NCBI RefSeq assembly: GCF_022827545.1
Contig: NZ_CP094669.1
Span: forward strand, 5,201,001 to 5,265,000
Length of the DNA stretch: 64,000 bases
Direction of reading: 5' to 3'
From: Hymenobacter tibetensis
GTDB lineage: Bacteria > Bacteroidota > Bacteroidia > Cytophagales > Hymenobacteraceae
Positions 32,312 to 41,160 of this stretch are shown here, in pieces. The notes under the pieces were generated by a model. That model searched no databases, was not told the origin of the DNA, and saw only the letters and a program-made list of their open reading frames with translations. Position numbers and translations under genes: made by a program. Numbering within the stretch: the stretch's first letter is position 1; each line of letters opens with the position of its first letter.

Positions 32312-32341
32312 CAGAGAGCCGCGTTGCAGCGCGGCTCTCTG
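32312..32341. terminator. strong hairpin between promoter and acyltransferase gene
   Basis: A 12-bp perfect stem (CAGAGAGCCGCG 32312-32323 with its complement 32330-32341) has a 6-nt loop. The following T-run is short on both strands. On the minus strand it lies between a -7 box (32375-32382) and the acyltransferase ATG (32162), so it could attenuate that transcript or end a very short RNA. Confidence 0.5.
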
Positions 32342-32374
32342 TTCTCTTCACTTTCTCATTCACTTCACTCGCCA

Positions 32375-32382
32375 CAAAAGTA
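32375..32382 (-). promoter_or_regulatory. -7 box TACTTTTG upstream of the acyltransferase gene
   Basis: Perfect TAnnTTTG on the minus strand, 213 nt upstream of the ATG, with the hairpin 32312-32341 in the leader. Confidence 0.4.
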
Positions 32383-32990
32383 CGACTTGAAGCGAGTATA
32401 AGTTGGGGTAAAAAATTGAATAATAAAACGTTAATATTCCCTGAGCTACTTAAATTGTTAAGACTGGGGTAACGGCCTTTCTATTTTCCTAAGACTCGCA
32501 AGTTACAGTAAAGCTAAAATTTTAAGAACCTACTTTACAGACTATTAACTAGTTGTGCTACTGACTTAAAGCACACTTCACACAAACACATGGCCGTTAT
32601 AAGTAGACTATCATCAACATCAGTACCGACAGCCAACAGCTAGGCTTGTACCTGACGAGCTACTAGTTTAGAACAGTCAGCAACAACAGCTACAGCAATG
32701 CCAGCGGTGTGATACTTTTCAATTGGCAATTCCTCGTTAGAAGGAGCCATACGGCCGTAAGCTTCCCAAATGCGTAGTTATTTGAGCGAGGATCTATCTG
32801 TTTCAGCAATGCTTAGGTTGCCTGGCAGCGCTATTCTGCGTTTATATAAACGCAGTCCTATTTATCATCCATATTATTCTGTCTCTTATCCCGTAATAGT
32901 TAAGGTTATTATTGCGGCAAACAACATACCCGGGAGCAATATATCTGTTTCTCCCGCACTATTTTAGCCGCATTCTGCACTCTATTCACT
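32383..32990. other. AT-rich intergenic region with a 20-bp palindrome
   Basis: No convincing gene was found in about 600 bp. A perfect 20-bp palindrome, CTGCGTTTATATAAACGCAG, sits at 32836-32855 and could be an operator for a dimeric regulator. A 65-codon plus-strand frame (32770-32967) runs over the palindrome and has unusual Ser/Ile/Tyr-rich composition, so it is not called. Confidence 0.4.
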
Positions 32991-33036
32991 AAAAGCAAAC
33001 GCCCCCGTAACCAGCGTTACGGAGGCGTTTGCTTTT
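32991..33036. terminator. bidirectional terminator
   Basis: AAAAGCAAACGCC..CGTAAC pairs with GTTACG..GGCGTTTGCTTTT, a stem of about 20 bp with a 2-nt internal loop. It ends the small minus-strand gene at 33053. Confidence 0.75.
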
Positions 33037-33052
33037 ACTTCAGTGAGGTCAC

Positions 33053-33310
33053 TTATTCTACTGTGGGGCTACCTGTAAGCGCGACAATTGGCTGGCCAAT
33101 ACCATACGAGCCATTGGTAGGCCTCCTGCCGTACTCTTTCTTTAAAGACTTAAGGTCAGATGCCGCTGTCAACAATTTAGCTTTGATTTCTTCTGCCATG
33201 CGGCTGTAAGGACTCCGCTTACCAGTCCACGTGGAAAACTGCTTTAATTCTTCTTCAGCGAACCGAAGCATAGTAGCAGCGTTTTGCAGGAATTCTTCTT
33301 CTACTTCCAT
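33053..33310 (-). CDS. small hypothetical protein
   Basis: The 85-residue product of ATG 33310 is strongly charged and mostly helical in its first 60 residues ('EEEFLQNAATMLRFAEEELK', then 'MAEEIKAKLLTAASDLKSL'). It has a Gly-rich tail and no signal peptide or membrane segment. No family is recognised. The terminator immediately downstream and protein-like codon use support expression. Confidence 0.6.
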   Translation of the reverse strand: MEVEEEFLQNAATMLRFAEEELKQFSTWTGKRSPYSRMAEEIKAKLLTAASDLKSLKKEYGRRPTNGSYGIGQPIVALTGSPTVE

Positions 33311-33432
33311 AAAGTGAGCATGCTTGCGCGAGCAGCCGTTCGAGTTGAAAAAATACTATTAGCAAGAAAATAAACTAAAATCAAAAATCCTATTTTCTCA
33401 TAAGTTATCTGTAGAGACAGTTATGTGAGATA

Positions 33433-35604
33433 CTAGCGTTCAGCCACAACCAAACGCTGAGTTGATACACGCTGGCCTTGCGAGTCAGTTAGCACCAAAT
33501 GATACAGGCCAGCAGGTAAGGCAGTTGCTGTCAGTTTTTGATGCTGTTCTGCAATTGGCATTTGACGTAGCAAAATGCCGCGCACATCATGAATCGATAG
33601 CATGGCGCCACTAACATTGGCACCGCGTAACCGTACTTGCACCTCCGACGATGTGGTAGCTGGGTTGGGATACACTTCTAAGGCCAACGTAGCGTGGTGG
33701 CCGAGTGTTACTACGGCTACCGGAGAGAAGTTTTCCTTACCATCAACATCTACCTGACGCAGGCGGTAATATAAAGTGGTGGCCGTAGTAGCCGCTTCGT
33801 CGCGGAAACTGTAAGTACGGCCCGTTGTGCTATTACCAGCACCTTCTACTTGGCCAATAGCGACAAACCCCTCCTTTGCATGCGCAGACCGTTCTACTAC
33901 AAAATGGCTGTTGTTGCGCTCCGAGGCTGTCTGCCACGTTACGCTTACTGCTCCGCCTGCTACAGCAGCTTTAAATGCTTTGAGTGCTACCGGTAAAGGA
34001 GCCAGGGCGGGGTTAATAATAGTTGGAAAGCCCATGGGGCGGTCTTGAGCGAAAGCATAGTAAACCCGAGTCTGATCGAGGGCGCTAACGGCGTTGTTTA
34101 CTTCGATTTCCACACGCTGAAAATTCTGCGTTGTCCGGAAGAATACCTCAGTGCGGCCATCCGGCAAGAGACCCTGTTGCAACAGACTAGCTCCACTGGC
34201 CGTCTCCAGCAATTGGTCACCATTAGGCCCTCCGTACGTCCGCAACGTGATGCCATTCAACAGCTGCGTGTTGAGCAAGCCAGCCCCTTGGCTAAGTACC
34301 ATTCCTGCTGAATTTCCTGCCGTACCCGACCCATTTAAGTTCAAACGAAGTCCGGTGGAGGTGAGTGCGCCAACTAGTCCGGTACGCATCACGGCGTAGT
34401 CGTTGCTGCTCATGTTGCTGTCCGCCGCCTTTTCCGGATTCAGGACACTGGTGTTAGCGCATAGTGCACACAGCACCCCATTCGATGATACTGCAAACTG
34501 GTTGGCACCGCTAGAAAAATTTGACAGAATAGGAGTTTGGTCACGGAACACACTGGGCTCCAAACCGAAACCATAATACACGTTGAGGTCATTCAGGGCA
34601 CTAGCGGCTGTTGAGCGGGTTACCTGCACCTCGTCGAAAGCCATAGTGGAAGGGAAACTTACTTGCTGCTTGCCATCCGGCAGAACGGTCAGTTGCAACA
34701 GTTGAGCACCCGTAGCCGTTTCCTGCGCCACGCCATTCTTATAAGTGGTAATGCGCATCGTGGACAACGCATTTACATCCAACAAGCTCTGCTGCCCTAC
34801 TACAAACCCGGCATGATAGCCTGCTGGCGATGGTGACTCCAGTTTCACACGCAGAGTACTTGGGCAGCTTACCCCAGCTAATGTGGTGAATACAGCGTAG
34901 TTAGCAAGGTTTTGATCGACAGTCCGCTCTGGATTAAGCACTCCCGAGTTAGCACATATAGTTACGTTGTTGTCGACAACGGCAGTGCTGTAGTTCACTC
35001 CTTGCACAGACGTTGCAAAACGAGAAACTACACCAGTGGCAGTTTCTACCACGTTGGCATCAATGCCATAAGCGTAATACACTTTGACGTCGTAGCTTAC
35101 ATTGAGCAGCGAGTTAACTTCGATTTCAATCTTGTCGAATGATTCGGTTGCCAGGAATTCCACTCGACTAGGCTGCCCAGACCCGAGAGCAGCTAAAGCC
35201 AAGTTCGTAACATTCAGGGTTTGCTTGGGAGTGGTTCCCAAGTAAGTGTGCAGCATAACGGTTCCCACCGCGGATACACCTGTGTTGGCTCCTATTACAA
35301 TACCAGCCCGGTGGTTCTTAGGTACAATCCCCGACATATCCATTTGCAATGAAACGGGACTTAACCCAAGCGTTAAGGTGGAAGGCCGCAACGTAGCAAA
35401 TGTGCTGAAATCACTGTCTACCGCCCTTTCCTCATTGGCGATGCTACCACAGGCCAAGCCAAGTCCGCAGGCACGGGTGAATTTCGAACGACCTGTGCTA
35501 GAATAGTACGCTACGTTTGCTGGTTCTTGCGCCCACGTTTGGGACATTCCCAACAGGCACAAAGCAAATACGCTTAGTATGCGAGAGTAGAAATTGGGTA
35601 TCAT
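33433..35604 (-). CDS. repeat-built secreted protein with T9SS type A sorting domain
   Basis: ATG 35604 gives 723 residues with a signal peptide ending 'MSQTWAQEPA'. A longer frame to 35676 would add 24 residues in front. The mature protein has three related modules of about 165 residues. Each starts with an 'NPERxVDxNxxxYAVxxT' type motif, continues through 'AGxVxGxxxxLL', and ends 'FDxVxVxxxxxxSALxxxxVYYxFG'. A fibronectin-like stretch follows ('VSVTWQTASERNNSHFVVER'). The last 80 residues are a type A sorting domain ('LEVYPNPATTSSEVQVRL', 'GLYHLVLTDSQGQRV', 'QRLVVAER'). It should be exported through T9SS and anchored or released. The repeated module is not one I can name. Confidence 0.82.
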   Translation of the reverse strand: MIPNFYSRILSVFALCLLGMSQTWAQEPANVAYYSSTGRSKFTRACGLGLACGSIANEERAVDSDFSTFATLRPSTLTLGLSPVSLQMDMSGIVPKNHRAGIVIGANTGVSAVGTVMLHTYLGTTPKQTLNVTNLALAALGSGQPSRVEFLATESFDKIEIEVNSLLNVSYDVKVYYAYGIDANVVETATGVVSRFATSVQGVNYSTAVVDNNVTICANSGVLNPERTVDQNLANYAVFTTLAGVSCPSTLRVKLESPSPAGYHAGFVVGQQSLLDVNALSTMRITTYKNGVAQETATGAQLLQLTVLPDGKQQVSFPSTMAFDEVQVTRSTAASALNDLNVYYGFGLEPSVFRDQTPILSNFSSGANQFAVSSNGVLCALCANTSVLNPEKAADSNMSSNDYAVMRTGLVGALTSTGLRLNLNGSGTAGNSAGMVLSQGAGLLNTQLLNGITLRTYGGPNGDQLLETASGASLLQQGLLPDGRTEVFFRTTQNFQRVEIEVNNAVSALDQTRVYYAFAQDRPMGFPTIINPALAPLPVALKAFKAAVAGGAVSVTWQTASERNNSHFVVERSAHAKEGFVAIGQVEGAGNSTTGRTYSFRDEAATTATTLYYRLRQVDVDGKENFSPVAVVTLGHHATLALEVYPNPATTSSEVQVRLRGANVSGAMLSIHDVRGILLRQMPIAEQHQKLTATALPAGLYHLVLTDSQGQRVSTQRLVVAER

Positions 35605-35948
35605 TGCAATAAGAGAAAGAGTTCGAGACGATGGGACCATCTCTTTCTTTAATACAACTGCATTGCCAAATTGCAAATATTAATTAATCCAACTGATAAT
35701 CAGAATTTTACGTACATTCATAAAATACTATGTATTCCAGTTTATAGACTGAAGCTCCTAATTCGAGAAAAGGTGGCAAACACCGCTTTTCCCTCTTATA
35801 CTCGCATCCCCTCCTCTTATTTCCACCACCACCCAGCTACCGAAAAATTCTGCAATCGTAACGGTCCTCAGCACTCACAAGGCTTGTCTGTCGGAACCAC
35901 AGAGCCCCGATTGATTTCATCATAGCCGGTTAGGCATTTTATCTCCGC
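35605..35948. other. divergent promoter region
   Basis: About 340 AT-rich bases lie between the T9SS gene and the NtrC-type regulator. GAAAGAG...CTCTTTC near 35612-35650 can form a hairpin in the leader of the minus-strand gene. No exact -7 box or sigma-54 -24/-12 site was identified. Confidence 0.35.
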
Positions 35949-37325
35949 ATGTCCGTTTCATCACCTATTCACATTTTTATAGTCGAGGACAACGCCTGGT
36001 ATGGCGAACTACTCGAATATAAATTAGCGCAGAATCCCGACAACCAGATTCAGCGCTTCACTACCGCTCAAGCCTGTTTGGCGCACCTCAACGAGCAGCC
36101 CGATCTTATTACACTAGACTACAACCTACCCGACGGCAAAGGCGACGAAGTACTACGGCAAATCAAGGAGCGCTTACCAGATGTTGCCGTAATTGTGATT
36201 TCAGGTCAGGAAGATGTGCGCACAGCCATCGGCCTACTGCGCCAAGGAGCTTACGACTACCTAGTAAAAGACGAAGAAACCGCTGACCGTCTTTGGAACG
36301 TGGTAGGCAATGTGCGCAAGCAGTTGCAGCTCCGGCGCGAAAACGAGCGGCTACGAGAGCAAATTGGGCAGAAGTACGATCCAAGCCGAGCCATACTAGG
36401 CGAAAGCGTGCAAATGCGGCAACTAGCCTCGCTGATTGAGAAAGCCGCTCGAACCAACATTACGGTTTCCGTGAGTGGTGAAACTGGCACCGGCAAAGAA
36501 TTGGTTGCCAAAGCCATTCACTACCAGTCGCCACGTCGCAACCGCGCGTTTGTGGCCGTGAACGTGGCTGCTATTCCGCATGAGCTGCTGGAAAGTGAGC
36601 TATTCGGACACGAGAAAGGAGCCTTTACGGGAGCTATCAGCCGGCGTATTGGGCGGTTCGAGGAGGCGCACCAAGGCACGCTCTTCCTCGACGAAATCGG
36701 CGAGTTGCCTCTGGACTTGCAGGCAAAACTATTGCGCGTTTTGCAGGAGCGCGAAGTACAGCGCGTGGGCGGCGGCCAACCTATTCCTTTCGATGCCCGC
36801 CTGATGGTAGCTACGCACCGCAACATGGCCGAAGAAGTGAAAGAAGGCCGCTTCCGGGAAGACTTGTATTACCGCTTACTGGGGCTACCTATCGTGCTGC
36901 CACCGCTCCGGGAACGAGGTCAAGACATATTGCTGCTGGCCGAATCCTTCTTGCGGGATTTTTGCGTTCAGAACAAAATGGCGCCTTGTGTTTTCTCACC
37001 GGAAGCTCAAGAGCTTATGTTGCATTACCCTTTTCCTGGCAACGTACGGGAACTGAAAGCAGTGGTGGAGCTAGCCGCTGTGCTGGCTGAAAACGACACA
37101 ATTCAGCCCCAGGATCTTTCGCTCCGGGTTCAGAGCAATGCTTCCAATGGGACAGTTGGGTCCGTTTCGACCGGCAACGAGTCATTGCGGGTGCAAGTAG
37201 CAACCATTGTGCAGCGCTATCTTGACGCCCACCAGGGCAACATTCTGCAAGTGGCCGCCAAATTACAAATTGGGAAATCTACTATTTATCGGATGGCCCA
37301 AAACAACGAGGTTCGCTTGCGTTAA
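35949..37325 (+). CDS. NtrC-family sigma-54-dependent response regulator
   Basis: The 458-residue protein has three domains. The receiver covers about 5-125, with acidic residues Glu13-Asp14, phospho-acceptor Asp57 ('LITLDYNLPDG') and Lys107 ('YLVKDEE'). The AAA+ sigma-54 interaction domain covers about 148-390, with Walker A 'GETGTGKE' at 177-184, the sigma-54 contact loop 'GAFTGA' at 224-229, Walker B 'GTLFLDEI' at 243-250 and arginine fingers in 'FREDLYYRL'. A Fis-type helix-turn-helix covers about 415-456. All key residues are present, so it should activate sigma-54 promoters. The hybrid kinase gene follows 197 nt downstream on the same strand and is the natural partner. Confidence 0.95.
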   Translation: MSVSSPIHIFIVEDNAWYGELLEYKLAQNPDNQIQRFTTAQACLAHLNEQPDLITLDYNLPDGKGDEVLRQIKERLPDVAVIVISGQEDVRTAIGLLRQGAYDYLVKDEETADRLWNVVGNVRKQLQLRRENERLREQIGQKYDPSRAILGESVQMRQLASLIEKAARTNITVSVSGETGTGKELVAKAIHYQSPRRNRAFVAVNVAAIPHELLESELFGHEKGAFTGAISRRIGRFEEAHQGTLFLDEIGELPLDLQAKLLRVLQEREVQRVGGGQPIPFDARLMVATHRNMAEEVKEGRFREDLYYRLLGLPIVLPPLRERGQDILLLAESFLRDFCVQNKMAPCVFSPEAQELMLHYPFPGNVRELKAVVELAAVLAENDTIQPQDLSLRVQSNASNGTVGSVSTGNESLRVQVATIVQRYLDAHQGNILQVAAKLQIGKSTIYRMAQNNEVRLR

Positions 37326-37522
37326 GATCTTTTTAGTGGTCTTCGGTATCCAAGCAACTACGAGCTACGTTGGGTTTGCAGCAGGTGGCAACGTATTTTT
37401 GCTACCTGCTGCTGCCTAAGAACAATTTATTTATGGGTGTTTGGCAGTGGGCTATTACTCCAAGCACGTCCCGTTATCGTATTATTAAGTGTTGATCTGA
37501 TTACACTCTATTCTAAAGAAGT

Positions 37523-40500
37523 ATGACCTCTATTGCATACCGTCAGCAGCAACGCCAACTGCGGCAGGCGCGAAGTATGCAGCGAGCCACTCAGCAGCAA
37601 CTCCAAGAGCTGCAACTGCAGCTCCGGCAGCAAAGCGAGACCGCCGCTAGCCAGCTAAACGCCCTGCTCCAAACCATGAGCACAGGCGTGTTAGCCCAAG
37701 ACGAGAATTTTCGAATTGTACTCGTTAATCAGCGTCTGTGCGACTTACTGAATTTGTCTGAATCAGCATCTGCCTACATAGGGCTGGAATCCAAAGACTT
37801 TTTCTCGCAGGGCTTCACGTTTCGTGATGCAGAGCAGGTACAAAAGCAAGCCCTACAGGCTATGCGAGGACAAGTTCGACTGACGGAACTGGTATCCTTA
37901 GCCAACGGCACTATCTTACAACGGGAGTACCTGCCGCTAACACAAGACGGACACACAGTCTTGCACCTGTGGAGCTACGAAGACGTAACGGAGCAGCAGA
38001 AGGTATTGGCCCGGGTGCGGGAACTGTCGCAGTTGGCGGAACAGAGCCCAGCTCCAATTATCTGTTTCGGCAACGATGGGCAGGCCCGCTACGCCAACCC
38101 TGCGGCCGAACATGTGCTGGAGGTCTTGGCATCTCCTAAATGGCACGCCACTTATGATTTCTTGCGCACTGCAGTGGCCGAAACACTGGCTACCAACACC
38201 CTCCGTTCCATAGAGCACCACCTCGACGAGCGGCATTACCTCTGGACCATAGTACCCCTAGCTGGCGAAGATGCCGCCAACGTATACCTCACCGACTTAA
38301 CAGCTCGGCGAAACGCTGAGAAAGAACTGCGCCACAGCCAGCGTTTTGCTGCCCGTATCAACGACACCATTCCGGTTATTGTGCTGCTGTTCGACGTGCA
38401 GAAACGGCAGATAGTGTACATAAACCGACAGGTGGAGCGCGTAATGGGCTACACCGAGCAGCAGGTTCTGGAACTGGGCAGCGACGTTATTCCCGCTCTG
38501 CTCGATGCGGATGGCCAGCAGCAGCTGGCGAATCTGCCGCAGCAAATTGCCACTCTCACCGACGAGCAAACCATCAATTACGAGTTCTGGGTTCGGCATC
38601 AGAATGGAAGCTGGCGCTGGCTACATATTCAAGGTACCGCCTTCTTGCGCGACGCTAATGGCACAATTACGCAGCTAATTGGCAGCGCCGAAGACATGAC
38701 CGAGCGGAAAGGAGCCGAAGAGTCGTTGCGCCGGATTAGGATTCGGCAAGAGCGAGTGGCGGACACTATTCCCAACCTGATTTACATATACGATTACGAC
38801 AAGCGGCGCACGGTGTACTGCAACCGCTACATCGAAACCATTACGGGCTATACCGAGGCCGAAGTACTGGCCATGGGCAACGAGGCGTTTCTGAACTTGA
38901 TGCCTGAAGGCGAGGCGCAAAGGCTGCGCCAGCACGTGCAGCAAATGGCAGAAGCCGCCGATGGTGAGATAGTAACCATGGAGTACCACCTAACTCACCT
39001 CAACGGCTCGGTGCGGTGGTTGCGCATCACAACCACGCCTTTTGTGCGCGATGCAACGGGCCGGCTACGTCAGCTGGTGGGTACAGCCGAGGACATCACG
39101 CGCTGGAAAGTAGCAGATGAACAACGCCGCACAGCCAACCGCCGCTTGGCCGAGCAAAACCGCTTGTTCCGCCAGGTAATTGACACAACGCCTCACCTGA
39201 TTTACCTCAAAGACACGCAAGGCCACTACCTGCTAGCCAACCGAGCCACAGCGGAGCTATACGGCATGACTCCAGCGCAGGTGGTGAACACCCAGCTCGG
39301 CCAACGGCCAGTCAACCTGACGGATAGCCAGCGCTACCGCCGCCAAGACGAACAGGTAATTCGGACGGGCAAGGAGCTGGCACAGGAGGAAACGTTCACC
39401 AAGCCCGATGGTTCACTGCTTTGGTTTTACAGCATCAAGCGGCCGTTCGTGCTGGCCGACGGCAGTGTGCAGGTGCTGGGCATTGACAGCAACATTACCG
39501 AGCTGAAGCGGACCCAGATGGATTTGCGGGCAGCCAAAGAGGCGGCCGAGGAGAATGCACAGGCCAAGCAGAACTTCCTGGCTAATATGAGCCATGAAAT
39601 CCGAACACCGCTCAACGGTATTCTGGGCATTGCCGGCTTGTTGGCCAAAACGCCGCTCGACGATCAGCAGAGTCAGTACCTGGGGCATATCCGTCATTCT
39701 GCCGACCACTTACTGGTGGTAATTAACGACGTACTGGCTATGGCGCAGCTCGGGGCCGGCAAAATCCGGACTGAAACCATTCCGTTTGATTTGCGCGACG
39801 TATTGCAAGCCAGCCAAGAGTCGTTGTTGCCGCGGGCGCAGGAGAAAGGCATTGCCCTTGCGCTGCAGCTTCCTCCTACGGAAGTGTCTACCACTGTGCT
39901 CGGCGACCCTTACCGGCTACGTCAGATTCTACTCAATTTACTTTCCAATGCTGTCAAGTTCACGGAGCGTGGGCAAGTAACACTCAGCTGTTCCCGGCTT
40001 AGCTTGGCCGGCGACAAGCCTTTCTTCAAGTTCTCGGTACGAGATACTGGCCCCGGCATTCCGGCTCATCAGCTGCAGGAAATGTTTGAGCCCTTCACGC
40101 AGGCGTCGGCTAGCACGGCCCGTGAGTACGGCGGCTCCGGTCTCGGACTAAGCATTTCGCGCGGGTTGGTGGAGTTGATGGGAGGCACCATAACCGCCGA
40201 AAGTGAGTTGCAGGAGGGCAGCACGTTCACGTTCACGTTGCCTTTCGGTTCCACCGACATTACGGTGTCTCCTGACTCGAACGCGCCCGCCCTCGACTAT
40301 CGAAGCTTAGGCCCTCGCCGAGTGCTACTTGCCGAAGACAATGCCATCAATCAATTTCTGGTGGAATCGTTGCTCCGAAACTGGGGCTGGAGTGTGGACA
40401 CGGCCAGCACTGGCCCGGAGGCCCTGACGTTGTTCAGCCGAAACCTCTACGATGTGGTGTTGATGGATATTCAGATGCCTGGCATGGATGGCATGACGGC

Positions 40501-41095
40501 CACGCGGCTGCTACGCCAGCACCCAGACTCTATTCGGGCTGCTACGCCTATTCTGGCCCTCACGGCGCATGCTTTACGCGGCGAAGCCGAACGGTATCTG
40601 GAATCCGGCTTTTCGGGCTACCTCTCTAAGCCATTTCGGGAAGAAGACTTGTTTCAAGCTATTGCCACTGTTTTGGGTCAACGCCCAGCCGTGCAAACCC
40701 CAGCCGCCGCCGTCAAAGACGAGCCTGCCAAGGAAGTTCCTGCGGCGGCAGCACCGCTCTATAGTTTGAGCGGCATCCGGCGCTTAGCACACGGCAACGA
40801 AGAATTTGTGCGGCGGTTGGCACAGCTTTTCATCCAAACCACGCCGCCCGCTGTGCATGGCATGGAGCAACACGCTGCCAACGGCGACTGTCAGCGCCTA
40901 TCCGCTTCGGCGCACGACCTAAAAAGCTCGCTCGATGGCCTGCATATTCGCCAGTTGCATATGCCCATCCGGCGCCTGGAAGCCTGCCGCGATACTCCTC
41001 TACCCGCCGCCGAAATCCAACAGCTTATCACGCTGGTGCGAGACGTGACGCAACAGGTAATGGATGGCTTGCGCCAAGACTTTCCAGGGCTTTAA
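37523..41095 (+). CDS. five-PAS hybrid histidine kinase with receiver and HPt domains
   Basis: The 1190-residue cytoplasmic kinase has no transmembrane segment. It begins with a Gln-rich coiled coil (about 5-50), then five PAS domains (about 45-155, 170-262, 272-395, 405-528, 545-662). HisKA follows with phospho-acceptor His691 ('NMSHEIRTPLNGI'), then HATPase (N-box 'LLNLLSNAVKFT', G boxes 'VRDTGPGIP' and 'GGSGLGLSIS'). A receiver has Asp982 ('LMDIQMPGMDG'). A C-terminal HPt domain has His1131 ('SASAHDLKSSLDG'). This is a complete internal His-Asp-His relay whose final step should phosphorylate a separate regulator, most simply the NtrC-type protein just upstream. PAS2 and PAS4 have 'YANPAAE' and 'YCNRYIETITGY' cores. 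The signals are not known. Confidence 0.95.
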   Translation: MTSIAYRQQQRQLRQARSMQRATQQQLQELQLQLRQQSETAASQLNALLQTMSTGVLAQDENFRIVLVNQRLCDLLNLSESASAYIGLESKDFFSQGFTFRDAEQVQKQALQAMRGQVRLTELVSLANGTILQREYLPLTQDGHTVLHLWSYEDVTEQQKVLARVRELSQLAEQSPAPIICFGNDGQARYANPAAEHVLEVLASPKWHATYDFLRTAVAETLATNTLRSIEHHLDERHYLWTIVPLAGEDAANVYLTDLTARRNAEKELRHSQRFAARINDTIPVIVLLFDVQKRQIVYINRQVERVMGYTEQQVLELGSDVIPALLDADGQQQLANLPQQIATLTDEQTINYEFWVRHQNGSWRWLHIQGTAFLRDANGTITQLIGSAEDMTERKGAEESLRRIRIRQERVADTIPNLIYIYDYDKRRTVYCNRYIETITGYTEAEVLAMGNEAFLNLMPEGEAQRLRQHVQQMAEAADGEIVTMEYHLTHLNGSVRWLRITTTPFVRDATGRLRQLVGTAEDITRWKVADEQRRTANRRLAEQNRLFRQVIDTTPHLIYLKDTQGHYLLANRATAELYGMTPAQVVNTQLGQRPVNLTDSQRYRRQDEQVIRTGKELAQEETFTKPDGSLLWFYSIKRPFVLADGSVQVLGIDSNITELKRTQMDLRAAKEAAEENAQAKQNFLANMSHEIRTPLNGILGIAGLLAKTPLDDQQSQYLGHIRHSADHLLVVINDVLAMAQLGAGKIRTETIPFDLRDVLQASQESLLPRAQEKGIALALQLPPTEVSTTVLGDPYRLRQILLNLLSNAVKFTERGQVTLSCSRLSLAGDKPFFKFSVRDTGPGIPAHQLQEMFEPFTQASASTAREYGGSGLGLSISRGLVELMGGTITAESELQEGSTFTFTLPFGSTDITVSPDSNAPALDYRSLGPRRVLLAEDNAINQFLVESLLRNWGWSVDTASTGPEALTLFSRNLYDVVLMDIQMPGMDGMTATRLLRQHPDSIRAATPILALTAHALRGEAERYLESGFSGYLSKPFREEDLFQAIATVLGQRPAVQTPAAAVKDEPAKEVPAAAAPLYSLSGIRRLAHGNEEFVRRLAQLFIQTTPPAVHGMEQHAANGDCQRLSASAHDLKSSLDGLHIRQLHMPIRRLEACRDTPLPAAEIQQLITLVRDVTQQVMDGLRQDFPGL

Positions 41096-41096
41096 G

Positions 41097-41138
41097 CTGT
41101 TCTACCGTCAGTATCCTATTTGAATGACGGTAGAACAG
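41097..41138 (+). terminator. terminator after the hybrid kinase
   Basis: A 14-bp perfect stem (41097-41110 with 41125-41138) with a 14-nt loop is followed by CCATTTTC. It starts 1 nt after the kinase stop and ends 22 nt before the next ATG. Confidence 0.65.
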
Positions 41139-41160
41139 CCATTTTCAACGACAAAGCCAT

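Noticed and set aside
32770..32967. 65-codon plus-strand frame in the AT-rich gap
   Set aside because: It runs across a perfect palindrome and has low-complexity Ser/Tyr/Ile composition.
30341..41146. Identical 15-mer AGAACAGCCATTTTC at 30341 and 41132
   Set aside because: A 15-nt match is expected by chance about once or twice in 64 kb.
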